A stretch of 43,396 nucleotides of DNA from Chloroflexota bacterium (GCA_003695215.1 RFIM01000107.1:1-43396), one strand, 5' to 3'; positions 7,748-16,337 are shown, counted from the stretch's first letter. Notes: generated by a model from the sequence alone, not told the origin. Translations and numbers: made by a program.

Positions 7748-7758
7748 GAATACTGAAC

Positions 7759-8874
7759 TCAGCTGCGCGCGCAGTCGCTCAGGCGCGGCGCATTCTCAGC
7801 GATAGGCGGCAAGGCGCCGGGCGCCAGCGGCTCAGGCGGCGTATCGCCTTCGTTGGCAGCGCCCGTTTGCAAGGTGCCGCCTGCCAAGGCGCGCCAAATG
7901 GCCTCTAGGCGTGCCTTGACTGAATCAGGCACGGCGCTCGAGGCGGCGTTGAAAGGCGCATAGGCGACGCCGCAACTTGCCGCAGTCAAGGTCAGTGTGC
8001 CGCCGCTGAAAGTCCGCTCGACGATGTTACGAATGGCAGTGTAGACGCCTGTATCCACGCGCTTGACAGCGCTGCTCAAGATGCGGTCGGCATCCTTGCC
8101 GCTGGCAAAGGTAGTGCGGAACTCATCCTGATCGACGCCGATGACGTATTTGCCTTGCGCTGCAGCATGGACGATTGCGCTAGAGCCTGTCAGGCCGCCT
8201 GCGCCGAAGATCACGTCAGCGCCCTGCACGATCATGGCATCGGCTTGCTCGCGCCCTTGTGCAGGATCGGCGAAACTGGTCGTGTAGACGCTCAAGGCCG
8301 TCACTTGTGGATTGACGTAGCGCGCGCCGTTGACGAAACCGCGCACAAAGCGCTGCACAGGCGGAATTTCCACGCCACCTACCACGCCCACCACATTCGT
8401 CTTGGTCATCATGCCCGCCAAAGCGCCGACCAGAAAGCCTGCTTGATCCTCAGCGAACTGAATGCCGACGAAGTTGGCAGGCGCCTCAGGCGCAAGTTGA
8501 TCCACGCCGATGAAATAGACTTGCGGATGATTCACGGCTGCGGTCACTGTCGCCTCTTGCATCTGAAAGCCGACTGTCACGATGATATTGTAGCCGCTTT
8601 CGATCATGGCGCTGATCGCAATCGGATAATCTTTGTCCTCAACCGTCTCGCGGTAAGCGACTTCTAGATTGAAATCGCGCCCTGCTTGCGAAGCGCCAAC
8701 GTAGGCGTATTCGTTGAAGGTGCCATCACGGATAGTGCCTTCCGCGTTCAGCACCACAGCCACGCGGAAATCGCTGCGCAGCGTCGGCGCAGGCGTTGCT
8801 GTTGGCGCAGGCGCTGCACAGCTCACCACTAGCAGCAGGATCCACAGCCAGGCTTGACTCACTCGCTTTTTCAT
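7759..8874 (-). CDS. BMP-family (PnrA/BmpA-like) substrate-binding lipoprotein
   Basis: Extracytoplasmic ligand-binding lipoprotein, 371 aa. A Lys-Lys-Arg start and hydrophobic segment lead to the lipobox LVVSC (lipidated C19), then a Pro/Ala/Thr linker (20-31). The BMP core begins at about residue 36 (FRVAVVLNAEG) and shows GTFNEYAYVGA, VTVGFQMQEATV, FAEDQAGFLVGALAG and GVDQDEFRTTF, typical of nucleoside-binding members. The C-terminal 30 residues are Pro/Glu rich. Strong ribosome site AGGAGAG, 14 nt after the phosphatase gene. No ABC ATPase or permease lies nearby, unlike normal BMP transport operons; the flanking genes encode a membrane sensor phosphatase and an RsbW-like kinase. A sensory role is inferred; transport with a distant permease is the alternative. 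Confidence 0.88.
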   Translation of the reverse strand: MKKRVSQAWLWILLLVVSCAAPAPTATPAPTLRSDFRVAVVLNAEGTIRDGTFNEYAYVGASQAGRDFNLEVAYRETVEDKDYPIAISAMIESGYNIIVTVGFQMQEATVTAAVNHPQVYFIGVDQLAPEAPANFVGIQFAEDQAGFLVGALAGMMTKTNVVGVVGGVEIPPVQRFVRGFVNGARYVNPQVTALSVYTTSFADPAQGREQADAMIVQGADVIFGAGGLTGSSAIVHAAAQGKYVIGVDQDEFRTTFASGKDADRILSSAVKRVDTGVYTAIRNIVERTFSGGTLTLTAASCGVAYAPFNAASSAVPDSVKARLEAIWRALAGGTLQTGAANEGDTPPEPLAPGALPPIAENAPRLSDCARS

Positions 8875-8888
8875 GCCGATTTTCTCTC

Positions 8889-11129
8889 CTAGCGCGCTTG
8901 TGGTAAGGTCTTCAAGACCACAACAGTGATATCATCCTGCGCTTCTTGCCCATTGAGGTGTGCGTGAACAGCGGCCAGGATGCTATCAGCGATCTGATCG
9001 GCGCTAGCCTCAGGCGGTTGCGCCGCTAGCAGGGCTTCAAAGCGCTCAAAGCCGAACAAGTTATCATTGCGATCCTTGGCTTCGATCACGCCGTCTGTCA
9101 CGAAGACAATGAGCGACTCAGGCATCAGAGTGAGCGATTCGGCTCTGTAGGAAACGTGCTCTGCCGCGCCTAGCGGATAGCCACTCACCTCGATCTCTTG
9201 CCAGCGCGCTGACTGTCCGTTGGTGCGCACATAAGGCGCGAGCATGCCGCCAGCGGCGATCTCGGCCCGCTGTGTGTGCGGATCGAAGATGGTGATCAGC
9301 AAGCCACTGTTCATTTGGTTCTGGCGCATACGTTCCAGCAGGCGCTGATTGAGTTCGCTCAGCAAGCCTGAGGGCGAATCGGCGCGCAGAATCTCATCGC
9401 GCAGGGCTGTAGTGATGACCGCCATCAGCAGCGCAGCCGGTATACCTTTGCCGCTCACATCGCCGACAGCAACGCCCAGCTTGCCGTTTGGCAACACGAA
9501 GTATTGATAGTAATCGCCGCTGACTTGACGCGCCGGTATCGAGCGCGCCGCGATCTGCACTTGCGGAATTGGCGGTGGCTCCTGCGGCAAAAGGCTGGTC
9601 TGAATGGCGCGCGCCGTCTCTAGCTCAGCTTCGTAGACGCGAATCTGCAGCTCGTGCGAGCGTGCGTTCTGAATAGCGACGCCCGCCTGGTCAGCAAAGG
9701 CGACAGCCACTGCCACATCGTCTTCGGTATAGCTATTCAACTGATGGCTGTTGATGTTCAGCACACCGACCACTTGATCGCGCACGCGCAGCGGCACGCC
9801 CAGCCACGATCGAATCGGGCTGTTCGGCAGCGCCTGCCAACGCGGATCGTTCAGGCAGTCGGCAATGACGATCGGCGCGTTTTTCTCGAAGACTTCGCGC
9901 GCGCCTTTGATGGCGTCAATTGGCAGGCGCTGTGGCGCTTGAGTCGCCTGGTGCGCGCCGCTTTCCGCCACAATCTCAAACTGCTGAGCGTCTTCATCCA
10001 CTAAGAAGATCGAAGCGCTATCATAGCGGACGACGCTGCTCAAGTTTGCCAAGATGCGCTCTAGGACTGTGTTCAGCTCCAAGCTGGAATTGAGCGCCCG
10101 CGAGATATCCAGCAGCGTGTTGGCTGTCTCGCGCCGTCCTTCTTCGCGCCGCCGCCGATTGGCTTCGGCCAGCAAGAAGCCGCCGACCAGCAAGCCGAAG
10201 AGCGCCACAAAAGCGATCACGCCAAAGCTGAAGAGCGCGATCAGCTGCAGCGTGCCCGCCACCACTTGATTGGCCTCTTCGAAGGTGCGGCTCAAGACTA
10301 GCACTAGTGAGCCGACGCTGGTGCGGCTCTGGGTGAAGGATGTATAGACAGGCGCTACCACAGCCTCGCGGTCAGCCGAAGGATAGCCCGTCAGCGTGGT
10401 TGTCTCAGTCAAATTGACGATCTGAGCTGTGCCTGCGCGGAATTCAGGCTCTGGGCGCGCGCTATAGAGCTGCACACCGCTTGTGGTCAGCACCCAGATT
10501 TGCCCGCTCCTGCCGATATCGACACTGCTGAGGAAATTGTTGAGATAGCCGACCAAGTCCAGCTCAAGGGCCAGAACTTCGTTGATGCCAAGCCCTGTAT
10601 TGACGGGCGTGACCAATAAATAAGCGACGCCAAGCCCTGTGGAACGGCGTGTGAACTGAATGCCGCCGCCATTGACAATATCGCTGATCCAGGCCGCATC
10701 AGCCGACCAAGGTAGCGCCTGCCCTGCCTGAATGCGCTGATTGTACTCAGGTGGGTAGGCGTAGCGCGGCGAGCCATCGCGAGCCAGGCGCACAATTGCC
10801 TTGATCTCGCCATTCGAGGCTTTGGCGGCTTCCTCCAGCAAGCTGAGCGCAGTCTCGCGGCTGGCAGCCACGCTTTGAATGGCAGGGCGTGAGGCAAGGC
10901 TGATCAGCACGTTCGAATAGGTGTTGAAGAAGTTCTCGATGCGCCGCGCCAAAGAGCCTGCCAGCAGGCGTTGCGCCTCGGCTGAGCGTTCCTGAGCAGC
11001 TGAGGTGATCGCGCCTGCAGGGATGAAGGTCAAAAAGCCGATCAGTGCCATCAGCAATAGCACAGCGACCGTGATCACAATCAACGGGCGCGCGGTGCGA
11101 TGATCCGAGAACAGACTGCGTGTTGCCAC
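8889..11129 (-). CDS. Membrane sensor with dCache, GAF and SpoIIE (PP2C) phosphatase domains
   Basis: Signalling phosphatase of 746 aa. Layout: TM1 (about 15-37); extracytoplasmic dCache-like sensor (about 45-290, with a long helix then mixed sheet); TM2 (about 294-320); basic stretch RRRREEGRR; GAF domain (about 337-490); short coiled linker ending in ARAIQTSLLP; PPM/SpoIIE phosphatase (about 525-745). Metal-binding acids are visible in SGDYYQY (D539), VGDVSGKG (D557), FVTDGVIEA (D679) and QDDITVVV (D732/D733). It would dephosphorylate a STAS-type protein in response to an external and a cytoplasmic cue. The start is GTG at 11129 with AAGGAC upstream. First of three closely spaced minus-strand genes (14-nt gap to the lipoprotein gene). 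The dCache call rests on layout and is less sure than GAF and phosphatase. Confidence 0.9.
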   Translation of the reverse strand: MATRSLFSDHRTARPLIVITVAVLLLMALIGFLTFIPAGAITSAAQERSAEAQRLLAGSLARRIENFFNTYSNVLISLASRPAIQSVAASRETALSLLEEAAKASNGEIKAIVRLARDGSPRYAYPPEYNQRIQAGQALPWSADAAWISDIVNGGGIQFTRRSTGLGVAYLLVTPVNTGLGINEVLALELDLVGYLNNFLSSVDIGRSGQIWVLTTSGVQLYSARPEPEFRAGTAQIVNLTETTTLTGYPSADREAVVAPVYTSFTQSRTSVGSLVLVLSRTFEEANQVVAGTLQLIALFSFGVIAFVALFGLLVGGFLLAEANRRRREEGRRETANTLLDISRALNSSLELNTVLERILANLSSVVRYDSASIFLVDEDAQQFEIVAESGAHQATQAPQRLPIDAIKGAREVFEKNAPIVIADCLNDPRWQALPNSPIRSWLGVPLRVRDQVVGVLNINSHQLNSYTEDDVAVAVAFADQAGVAIQNARSHELQIRVYEAELETARAIQTSLLPQEPPPIPQVQIAARSIPARQVSGDYYQYFVLPNGKLGVAVGDVSGKGIPAALLMAVITTALRDEILRADSPSGLLSELNQRLLERMRQNQMNSGLLITIFDPHTQRAEIAAGGMLAPYVRTNGQSARWQEIEVSGYPLGAAEHVSYRAESLTLMPESLIVFVTDGVIEAKDRNDNLFGFERFEALLAAQPPEASADQIADSILAAVHAHLNGQEAQDDITVVVLKTLPQAR

Positions 11130-11293
11130 TTGACCGAGTCCTTTTCATCAAGCGCCATGGCCGCGATTATAACACGCTACAAAGCAGAGACAATTTTCTG
11201 CGCTCGGCAAGGCGCGTAAATCGGCTCAGCAACCATGCGCTTTCAAGATCAACGTATACTTAGGTGAACGGATCGCCTACAGGACAACCATTT

Positions 11294-12211
11294 ATGGAAA
11301 GCCTATCCGCGCTTGAGCGCGCCATTTTGCACACCTTGCTTTACGCCGATATCTTCGATTTTGCGCTAACAGAGGCCGAGATACATCACTTTTTGATTGG
11401 CTGTGCCGCTGACCTGCCGAGCGTACAGGCTGCGCTGCACGGCTCGGCGCGCTTGGCAGGCTATGTGGAATATTGCGAAGGCTTCTGGACGTTGCGCGGG
11501 CGCGCCGCGCTGAGCGCTGTTCGGCGCAGCCGCGAAGCCGCTTCGCAGGCGCTGTGGCCTGTGGCACGCTTTTACGGCAAGCTCTTGGCGCACCTGCCAT
11601 TCGTGCGCATGGTCGCCCTGACAGGCTCGCTGGCTGTGCGCGGCGCTTATCATGCGCAAGATGACATAGATTTTCTGCTGGTCACAGTGCCGAATCGCGT
11701 GTGGTTAGCGCGCTTGCTGGCAATTGGTGTAGTGCGCTTGGCGCGGCTGCGCGGCATGCGGCTGTGCCCGAACTATGTGCTTTCCGAGAGCGCTTTAGCG
11801 CAAACGCAGCGCGATATTTACATGGCGCACGAATTGGCTCAGATGGTTCCGCTGGCAGGGCACGCGCTTTACGCGGCCATGCGCGCCGAAAATCGCTGGA
11901 CGCAGGCTTTCTTGCCTAACGCTGAGCAGCCATTCTACTGCATCGCAGAGAGCACGCCGTGCGGCATTGGGCGCGCTTTGCAAGGCTTAGCTGAGGCAGC
12001 TCTGCGCGGCAAGCTCGGCGATTGGCTGGAGCACTGGGAAAGGCGCCGCAAAGCGCGCAAGCTGATGGCTCAGCAAACGGCGCACAGCGCCGCGCAGCTT
12101 GATTCCGAGCGCGTGAAAGGGCATTTCCAGGATCACGGCGCGCGGATTCGAGAAGCCTATGCGCACAAATTGCGCGACTACGCGCTGACTGAAGCTATGT
12201 CAAGCGACTAG
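11294..12211 (+). CDS. Nucleotidyltransferase-like protein (function unknown)
   Basis: Protein of 305 aa with a polymerase-beta-type nucleotidyltransferase signature: LTGSLAVRGAYHAQDDIDFL, i.e. the G-S motif followed by D-D-I-D acids, at about 111-130. Before it is a helical region (1-95) that could be a winged-helix-like module; after it is a helical, basic C-terminal half with ERRRKARKL near 250. No membrane segment is certain, though 140-160 is hydrophobic. The substrate is unknown; related folds modify RNA, antibiotics or proteins. The ATG at 11294 has AGGACA five nt upstream and is preferred over the GTG at 11264. It is divergent from the sensor phosphatase gene and looks monocistronic. 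Confidence 0.78.
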   Translation: MESLSALERAILHTLLYADIFDFALTEAEIHHFLIGCAADLPSVQAALHGSARLAGYVEYCEGFWTLRGRAALSAVRRSREAASQALWPVARFYGKLLAHLPFVRMVALTGSLAVRGAYHAQDDIDFLLVTVPNRVWLARLLAIGVVRLARLRGMRLCPNYVLSESALAQTQRDIYMAHELAQMVPLAGHALYAAMRAENRWTQAFLPNAEQPFYCIAESTPCGIGRALQGLAEAALRGKLGDWLEHWERRRKARKLMAQQTAHSAAQLDSERVKGHFQDHGARIREAYAHKLRDYALTEAMSSD

Positions 12212-12362
12212 TTCAAGCGCTATGTAGGCTAGCGCATGCTGGTAGGATGTCAGCTAGAGCACGATCAGCCTCAATCCGATTATTCTTAGTTTCGATACCT
12301 TGAGCATTCTCGATCAGTGATGCGCGCCGAGCGCTCTATAGTCTATAGGCGAATGGCGCAGA

Positions 12363-12381
12363 GGCAGGCAGAAGACCTGCC
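12363..12381. promoter_or_regulatory. Inverted repeat just upstream of the fbp -10
   Basis: GGCAGG (12363-12368) and CCTGCC (12376-12381) flank a 7-nt loop. It ends 4 nt before the extended -10 and covers the expected -35 position, so it may be an operator; a weak terminator for the preceding gene is the alternative. Confidence 0.35.
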
Positions 12382-12385
12382 CGAT

Positions 12386-12395
12386 GTGCTACAAT
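12386..12395 (+). promoter_or_regulatory. Extended -10 promoter of fbp
   Basis: GTGCTACAAT (TG-C-TACAAT), 38 nt before the ATG. The remainder of the 222-nt gap 12212-12433 holds only a CTATAG direct repeat (about 12336-12348) and the inverted repeat at 12363. Confidence 0.45.
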
Positions 12396-12433
12396 CTTTG
12401 ATGTAAAAAAGCCTTTTTGAGGAGATTGAAAAA

Positions 12434-13486
12434 ATGCCTTCTCTGGTCACTATAGAGCGCCATATTATTGATCAGCAGCGCCAATATCCGAACGCAACTG
12501 GCACTTTCACTCAAATTTTGCAGGATATGGCGCTGGCCGCCAAGATTATCGCCCGTGAAGCGCGCCGCGCAGGTTTGGTCAATGTGCTGGGCGCTGCGGG
12601 CACGCTGAATGCCTCTGGCGAGATGCAACAGAAGCTGGACATCTTCGCTGATCAGATCATCTTCAAGATGAACGATCACACTGGTCGGCTGTGCGTCATG
12701 GCTTCTGAGGAGCATGAGGATATCTTGCCGATTCCGCCGCATTTTCCCTGCGGGCGCTACGCTTTGGTCTTCGATCCACTTGACGGCTCAGGCAACCCTG
12801 ATGTGAACGCCAGCATCGGCACGATCTTCGCGCTTTTCCGCAAGATCAGCTCGGGCGAGCGCGGCGAGCTGGTTGATGTGCTGCAATCAGGGCGCGCGAT
12901 CGCCGCGGCCGGCTATATCGTCTACGGCCCAAGCACGATGATGGTCTACTCAACAGGGCAAGGCGTGCATGGCTTCACACTGGACTCATCGCTCGGCGAG
13001 TTCATCCTGAGCCATCCTGATATGCGCATTCCGAGCGCGCCGCGCTACTACAGCACCAATCAGGGCAACGAGCGCCACTGGACGCAAGGCGTGCGCAATT
13101 TCGTCAGCTGGCTGCAGGCAAAAGAGGATCCGCAGCGCAAGCCGCTAGATGGGCGCTACATGGGCGCGCTGGTAGCGGATTTCCACCGCATCTTGCTCAA
13201 GGGCGGCATTTACTTGTATCCAGGCAATCTGCAGAATCCAGCGGGCAAGTTGCGCCTGATTTACGAGTGCGCGCCGCTAGCTTATTTGATCGAACAGGCA
13301 GGCGGCTACGCCTCTGATGGCCTAGGCAACATTCTGGACATCCAGCCGCACACGCTGCATCAACGCGTGCCGCTCTTCATCGGCGACCGCAGCTTGGTTG
13401 AGCAGGCAGAGCGCTTCATCCAAGCGCACGATGCCGAGTGGATCGCGGCATACCGCGCCATGCGCGAATCGCCTGTGCGCCAATGA
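12434..13486 (+). CDS. fbp: Fructose-1,6-bisphosphatase class I
   Basis: Hydrolyses fructose-1,6-bisphosphate to fructose-6-phosphate, the committed step of gluconeogenesis (and of the Calvin cycle where present). Length is 350 aa, usual for class I. The metal/substrate loop reads VFDPLDGSGNPDVNASIGTI at about 112-131; the family norm is DPLDGSSN, so the second Ser is Gly here. ASEEHED upstream gives metal-binding glutamates, and GRYMGALVADFHRILLKGG and YECAPLAYLIEQAGG in the C-terminal half are standard. GAGGAG lies 9 nt before the ATG. It is monocistronic, ended by a perfect 12-bp hairpin. gap, pgk and a transaldolase of the same pathway are further right in the window but not in an operon with it. 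Confidence 0.95.
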   Translation: MPSLVTIERHIIDQQRQYPNATGTFTQILQDMALAAKIIAREARRAGLVNVLGAAGTLNASGEMQQKLDIFADQIIFKMNDHTGRLCVMASEEHEDILPIPPHFPCGRYALVFDPLDGSGNPDVNASIGTIFALFRKISSGERGELVDVLQSGRAIAAAGYIVYGPSTMMVYSTGQGVHGFTLDSSLGEFILSHPDMRIPSAPRYYSTNQGNERHWTQGVRNFVSWLQAKEDPQRKPLDGRYMGALVADFHRILLKGGIYLYPGNLQNPAGKLRLIYECAPLAYLIEQAGGYASDGLGNILDIQPHTLHQRVPLFIGDRSLVEQAERFIQAHDAEWIAAYRAMRESPVRQ

Positions 13487-13499
13487 TCTAGGGCTGCTG

Positions 13500-13532
13500 T
13501 TCCCTTTCCCTACCAACAGCAGGGAAAGGGAA
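13500..13532 (+). terminator. Hairpin after fbp
   Basis: TTCCCTTTCCCT (13500-13511) and AGGGAAAGGGAA (13521-13532) form a perfect 12-bp stem with a 9-nt loop, 13 nt after the fbp stop. There is no T tract. GCTGT/ACAGC just outside and inside the stem could form an alternative pairing. Confidence 0.6.
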
Positions 13533-13647
13533 TCGCGCTCAGGTGCACTTCCGAAGCCGTCTTCGCTTGACAATCCGCCCGATCCTGTCTATTATCCTCA
13601 GACAAGCGAACGTTCCCCGTTTAAGAGAGATCGCACAGGCGAGTGAA

Positions 13648-14298
13648 ATGCAGCAAGAGACGACTTTGACCAAAGTGGCAAGCCATGCGCCAAGCGTGGC
13701 AGAACCTGCAGCTGAACATGCCGAGCATCATGTTGACCATCTCAAGATGGCGAGCTTCACCTACAACATCGAGAACAGCAAAATGGCGATGTGGCTGTTC
13801 CTCGCCTCTGAAATGTTCTTGTTTTCGGTGCTGATCATCGCCTATATCATCGCCCGCTATGCGCACCCTGAAGAACACGCGCAGCTGAACGTGCCCTTGA
13901 CCAGCATCAACACCTTCATCCTGCTGCTGAGCAGCTTCAGCGTGGTCTGGGCGCTCTCAGGCGTGCAAATGGGCAACCAGACTCGCCTGTTGCGCGGCTT
14001 GGCAGGCGTGATCGTGCTAGGCTCGATCTTCTTCTTGCTAATGATGTATGAGTACTCAGAGTTGAGCCATCATGGCATCACCTTGGCGCATCCATTCGGC
14101 ATGGCCTTCTACGCGCTGACGGGCTTGCACGGCGCGCACGTCCTGATCGGCTTAGTATGGGCCATCTACGTCTTCAACCGCGCCTTCAACGGCGTTTACA
14201 CCAAAGAGAGCTACTGGGGCGTGGAATTCTGGGGCTTGTACTGGCACTTCGTGGACGTGGTCTGGATTTTCATCTTCACTGTGGTCTATTTGCTCTGA
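13648..14298 (+). CDS. ctaE: Cytochrome c oxidase subunit III
   Basis: Integral membrane subunit of a haem-copper oxidase, 216 aa. Five membrane helices (about 47-69, 88-106, 118-134, 152-175, 198-216) fit the short bacterial form. Conserved features: LFLASEMFLFS with E55, HPFGMAFYALTGLHGAHVLI, and the C-terminal WGLYWHFVDVVWIFIF. The first 35 residues are a polar His/Glu/Ala-rich tail. The ATG at 13648 is favoured; an upstream ATG (13543) would add an unrelated basic leader close to the fbp hairpin. It is followed 14 nt later by subunit IV. Subunits I and II and assembly factors are not in the window. Confidence 0.93.
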   Translation: MQQETTLTKVASHAPSVAEPAAEHAEHHVDHLKMASFTYNIENSKMAMWLFLASEMFLFSVLIIAYIIARYAHPEEHAQLNVPLTSINTFILLLSSFSVVWALSGVQMGNQTRLLRGLAGVIVLGSIFFLLMMYEYSELSHHGITLAHPFGMAFYALTGLHGAHVLIGLVWAIYVFNRAFNGVYTKESYWGVEFWGLYWHFVDVVWIFIFTVVYLL

Positions 14299-14312
14299 GG
14301 AAGCGCGAAATT

Positions 14313-14624
14313 ATGGCAGAACCGAAGCAACTTACAAGCGGCAGCGCACACGCCGAGCCTCACAGCGCCAGGCATGCCACACCAGGCACGTATGTCGCAG
14401 TGCTGGGCGCGCTGGCAGTGCTGACCTTGATCGAGCTGATCGTGGTCTACCTGCCATTTCTCGGTCAAATCCTGTTGTTGGTGATCGCCACAGCTAAAGC
14501 CTGGTTAGTGCTGCAGTTCTACATGCACCTGCGCTACGAGCGGAAAATCCTCACGTGGATTTTCTTGATGCCTGCGATTGCCGTCGGCATTCTGACAGCC
14601 ATCATGCAGTTTTTCGTCCGCTGA
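14313..14624 (+). CDS. Cytochrome c oxidase subunit IV (prokaryotic type)
   Basis: Small membrane subunit of 103 aa that probably stabilises the oxidase. Residues 1-25 are polar; three hydrophobic helices follow (about 27-47, 50-71, 80-101). The central KAWLVLQFYMHLRYE is the hallmark of the prokaryotic COX4/CyoD-like family, between the second and third helices. It starts at the ATG at 14313, 14 nt after subunit III, in the same transcription unit, and ends 14 nt before the convergent gene at 14639. Confidence 0.9.
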   Translation: MAEPKQLTSGSAHAEPHSARHATPGTYVAVLGALAVLTLIELIVVYLPFLGQILLLVIATAKAWLVLQFYMHLRYERKILTWIFLMPAIAVGILTAIMQFFVR

Positions 14625-14638
14625 CTGAATTCACGCGC

Positions 14639-15106
14639 TCAGCCTGCCTGTGCTGAGCGCGCTGCCTGCGCTTTGTGCTCAGCAACTTGCGCCAAGGCCT
14701 CTTCGAAGGTTTCCACAAAGCGATGCTTGGCTGTCTTGTTGGCAGTCTTATAGAGGCGCACGATCACGTCCAGAAAAGTGCGGATGACGTCGCTTTGGCG
14801 CACGAAGATGGCTAGCACTTCGTTGGGCGGATCGGTTTGCATCATTTGGCGCAAAGCGCTGAGTGCGTTACCACCTCGTGGCGCGAAACGCGCATAACGG
14901 TCGTGTGTGATGATGGTATAAACAGGCTGCGGCGCCTTAGCGACGATCAGCGGATTCATCACGTTCACAATGCTCACAGTCGCTTCTTCCCACGTCCAGC
15001 GATCCAGCACCTGCAAGACCAGAATGGTCTGCTCAGGATCGTACCAGCCGATGCGCAGATGCTTCCGCTCGCTCTCCCAGACAATTTGGTCTAGCTGTAG
15101 GCTCAT
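14639..15106 (-). CDS. Unknown protein, possibly STAS/SpoIIAA-like
   Basis: Soluble protein of 155 aa, not firmly recognised. The alternating pattern (YDPEQTILVLQVLDRWTWEE, then hydrophobic strands at 56-66 and 97-102, a long helix 105-120, and the C-terminal motif HRFVETFEEALAQV) resembles SpoIIAA/SEC14-like STAS proteins, where a short strand and final helix have the form FxTxEEAL. If so, it could be a target of the SpoIIE-type phosphatase and RsbW-like kinase 4-7 kb to the left; this is inference only. The usual phosphoacceptor Ser/Thr motif of RsbV is not evident. Good ribosome site GAGGT five nt before the ATG. Convergent with the oxidase genes. Confidence 0.7.
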   Translation of the reverse strand: MSLQLDQIVWESERKHLRIGWYDPEQTILVLQVLDRWTWEEATVSIVNVMNPLIVAKAPQPVYTIITHDRYARFAPRGGNALSALRQMMQTDPPNEVLAIFVRQSDVIRTFLDVIVRLYKTANKTAKHRFVETFEEALAQVAEHKAQAARSAQAG

Positions 15107-15211
15107 CAGTTACCTCGTCATGGCAATGCACGTGGCTAGAGCATAGGCGTTCGGAGAAGGTTTCAGCAATAGCTTTGGCCGAAAAACTAGCCTGCGTTTG
15201 TGAGGATTGAC

Positions 15212-15240
15212 AAAAAGGCGGAGCCTCGAGGCTCCGCCTT
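15212..15240 (-). terminator. Terminator of the amino-acid binding protein gene
   Basis: AAGGCGGAGCC (15215-15225) and GGCTCCGCCTT (15230-15240) form a perfect 11-bp stem around TCGA. On the minus strand it is followed by five T (15216-15212), a classic intrinsic terminator 17 nt past the stop. Confidence 0.88.
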
Positions 15241-15257
15241 ACGCGTTTCTGAGCGGT

Positions 15258-16295
15258 TTAGCGGTAAGGTGGCGCGTAGAGCAAGCCGCCCTGCGTCCAG
15301 AGCTTGTTCGGGCCGCGTGCGACGCCCAAGGCGCCCAGGTTACGCTCGTAAATCTCGCCGTAGTTGCCCACAGCTTTGATCACGTTGATCGCCCAGTCTT
15401 TCTCCAAGCCCAAGAAGGTATGCAGCTCGCCTTCCACGCCCAGCAAGCGCTTTGCTTCTGGTGGCAGCTTGGCATCAGCGGCCATCATCTCGACATTCTC
15501 GCTGGTCAAGCCGTATTCTTCAGCGATGATGGTCGCATAGGTGACCCAGCGCACCAAATCGCCCCATTGGGCGTCGCCGGCTTTGTAGACGGGCGCTAAT
15601 GGCTCTTTGGAGAAGTTCTCATCGAACAGCACCCACTCGGCGCCCTGCGGCGAAGTGGCCTGACGTGAGGCCAGCTGCGAGCGGTCTGAGGTCACGGCTT
15701 GGCAGCTACCGGCGATGAACGCCTCGAAGACCAGGTTGACATCGTCGTAAGGCGTCACTGTGGCCTTAATGCCGCTTGTAGCGATGATATCTGAGAGGTT
15801 CGCCTCAGTAGTGGTGCCTTTGATGACGCAGATGGTCGCGCCGTCAAGGTCTTTGACCGTGCTGAGGTTATCAGCGCGGCGCACCAGGAAGGTCTGGCCG
15901 TCATAGAAGATCGTCGGGCCGAAGTCGGCGCCTTGGCGCGTATCGCGCTCAAAGGTGTTGGTGGTGTTGCGGATCAGCACGTCAATCTGCTCGGCCTGGA
16001 TAGCAGGGAAGCGGTCAGCCGCGCTGATCGGCTTGAATTCGACTTTAGTCGGGTCGCCGAAGATGGCAGCAGCAATAGCGCGGCAGAAGTCGGCATCGAA
16101 GCCTGTGACCGTGCCATCAGGCGCTACTAAGCCGAAGCCTGCCAGGCCGCCGTTCACGCCGCAGATCAAGTTGCCACGTGCTTTCACGCGCGCTAACAAG
16201 CCTTCCTGGGCGTCAGCCACGTTCGGCAATGCCACGCTGGCTGCTAAAACGGCCACTAATGTGATCAAAACGAACTTTGCTCCACGAAAATTCAT
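15258..16295 (-). CDS. aapJ: General L-amino-acid ABC transporter substrate-binding protein (AapJ-like)
   Basis: Secreted periplasmic-type binding protein of 345 aa. Signal peptide 1-29: basic N-terminus, hydrophobic core VLITLVAVLAASVALP, cleavage likely after ADA. The mature part starts QEGLLARVKARGNLICGVNG and shows GFDADFCRAIAAAIFGD, RNTTNTFERD, FYDGQTFLVR, AITSDRSQL-like AVTSDRSQL, and GNYGEIYERNLG, all typical of AapJ/BztA general amino-acid binders. Ribosome site CAGGAG, 9 nt upstream. The gene has its own promoter and terminator; aapQ, aapM and aapP are not adjacent and must be elsewhere if the protein serves transport. Confidence 0.93.
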   Translation of the reverse strand: MNFRGAKFVLITLVAVLAASVALPNVADAQEGLLARVKARGNLICGVNGGLAGFGLVAPDGTVTGFDADFCRAIAAAIFGDPTKVEFKPISAADRFPAIQAEQIDVLIRNTTNTFERDTRQGADFGPTIFYDGQTFLVRRADNLSTVKDLDGATICVIKGTTTEANLSDIIATSGIKATVTPYDDVNLVFEAFIAGSCQAVTSDRSQLASRQATSPQGAEWVLFDENFSKEPLAPVYKAGDAQWGDLVRWVTYATIIAEEYGLTSENVEMMAADAKLPPEAKRLLGVEGELHTFLGLEKDWAINVIKAVGNYGEIYERNLGALGVARGPNKLWTQGGLLYAPPYR

Positions 16296-16337
16296 CGTTC
16301 GCCACTCCTGTTAAGGGATTCTTGAGAAGGCACTTCA

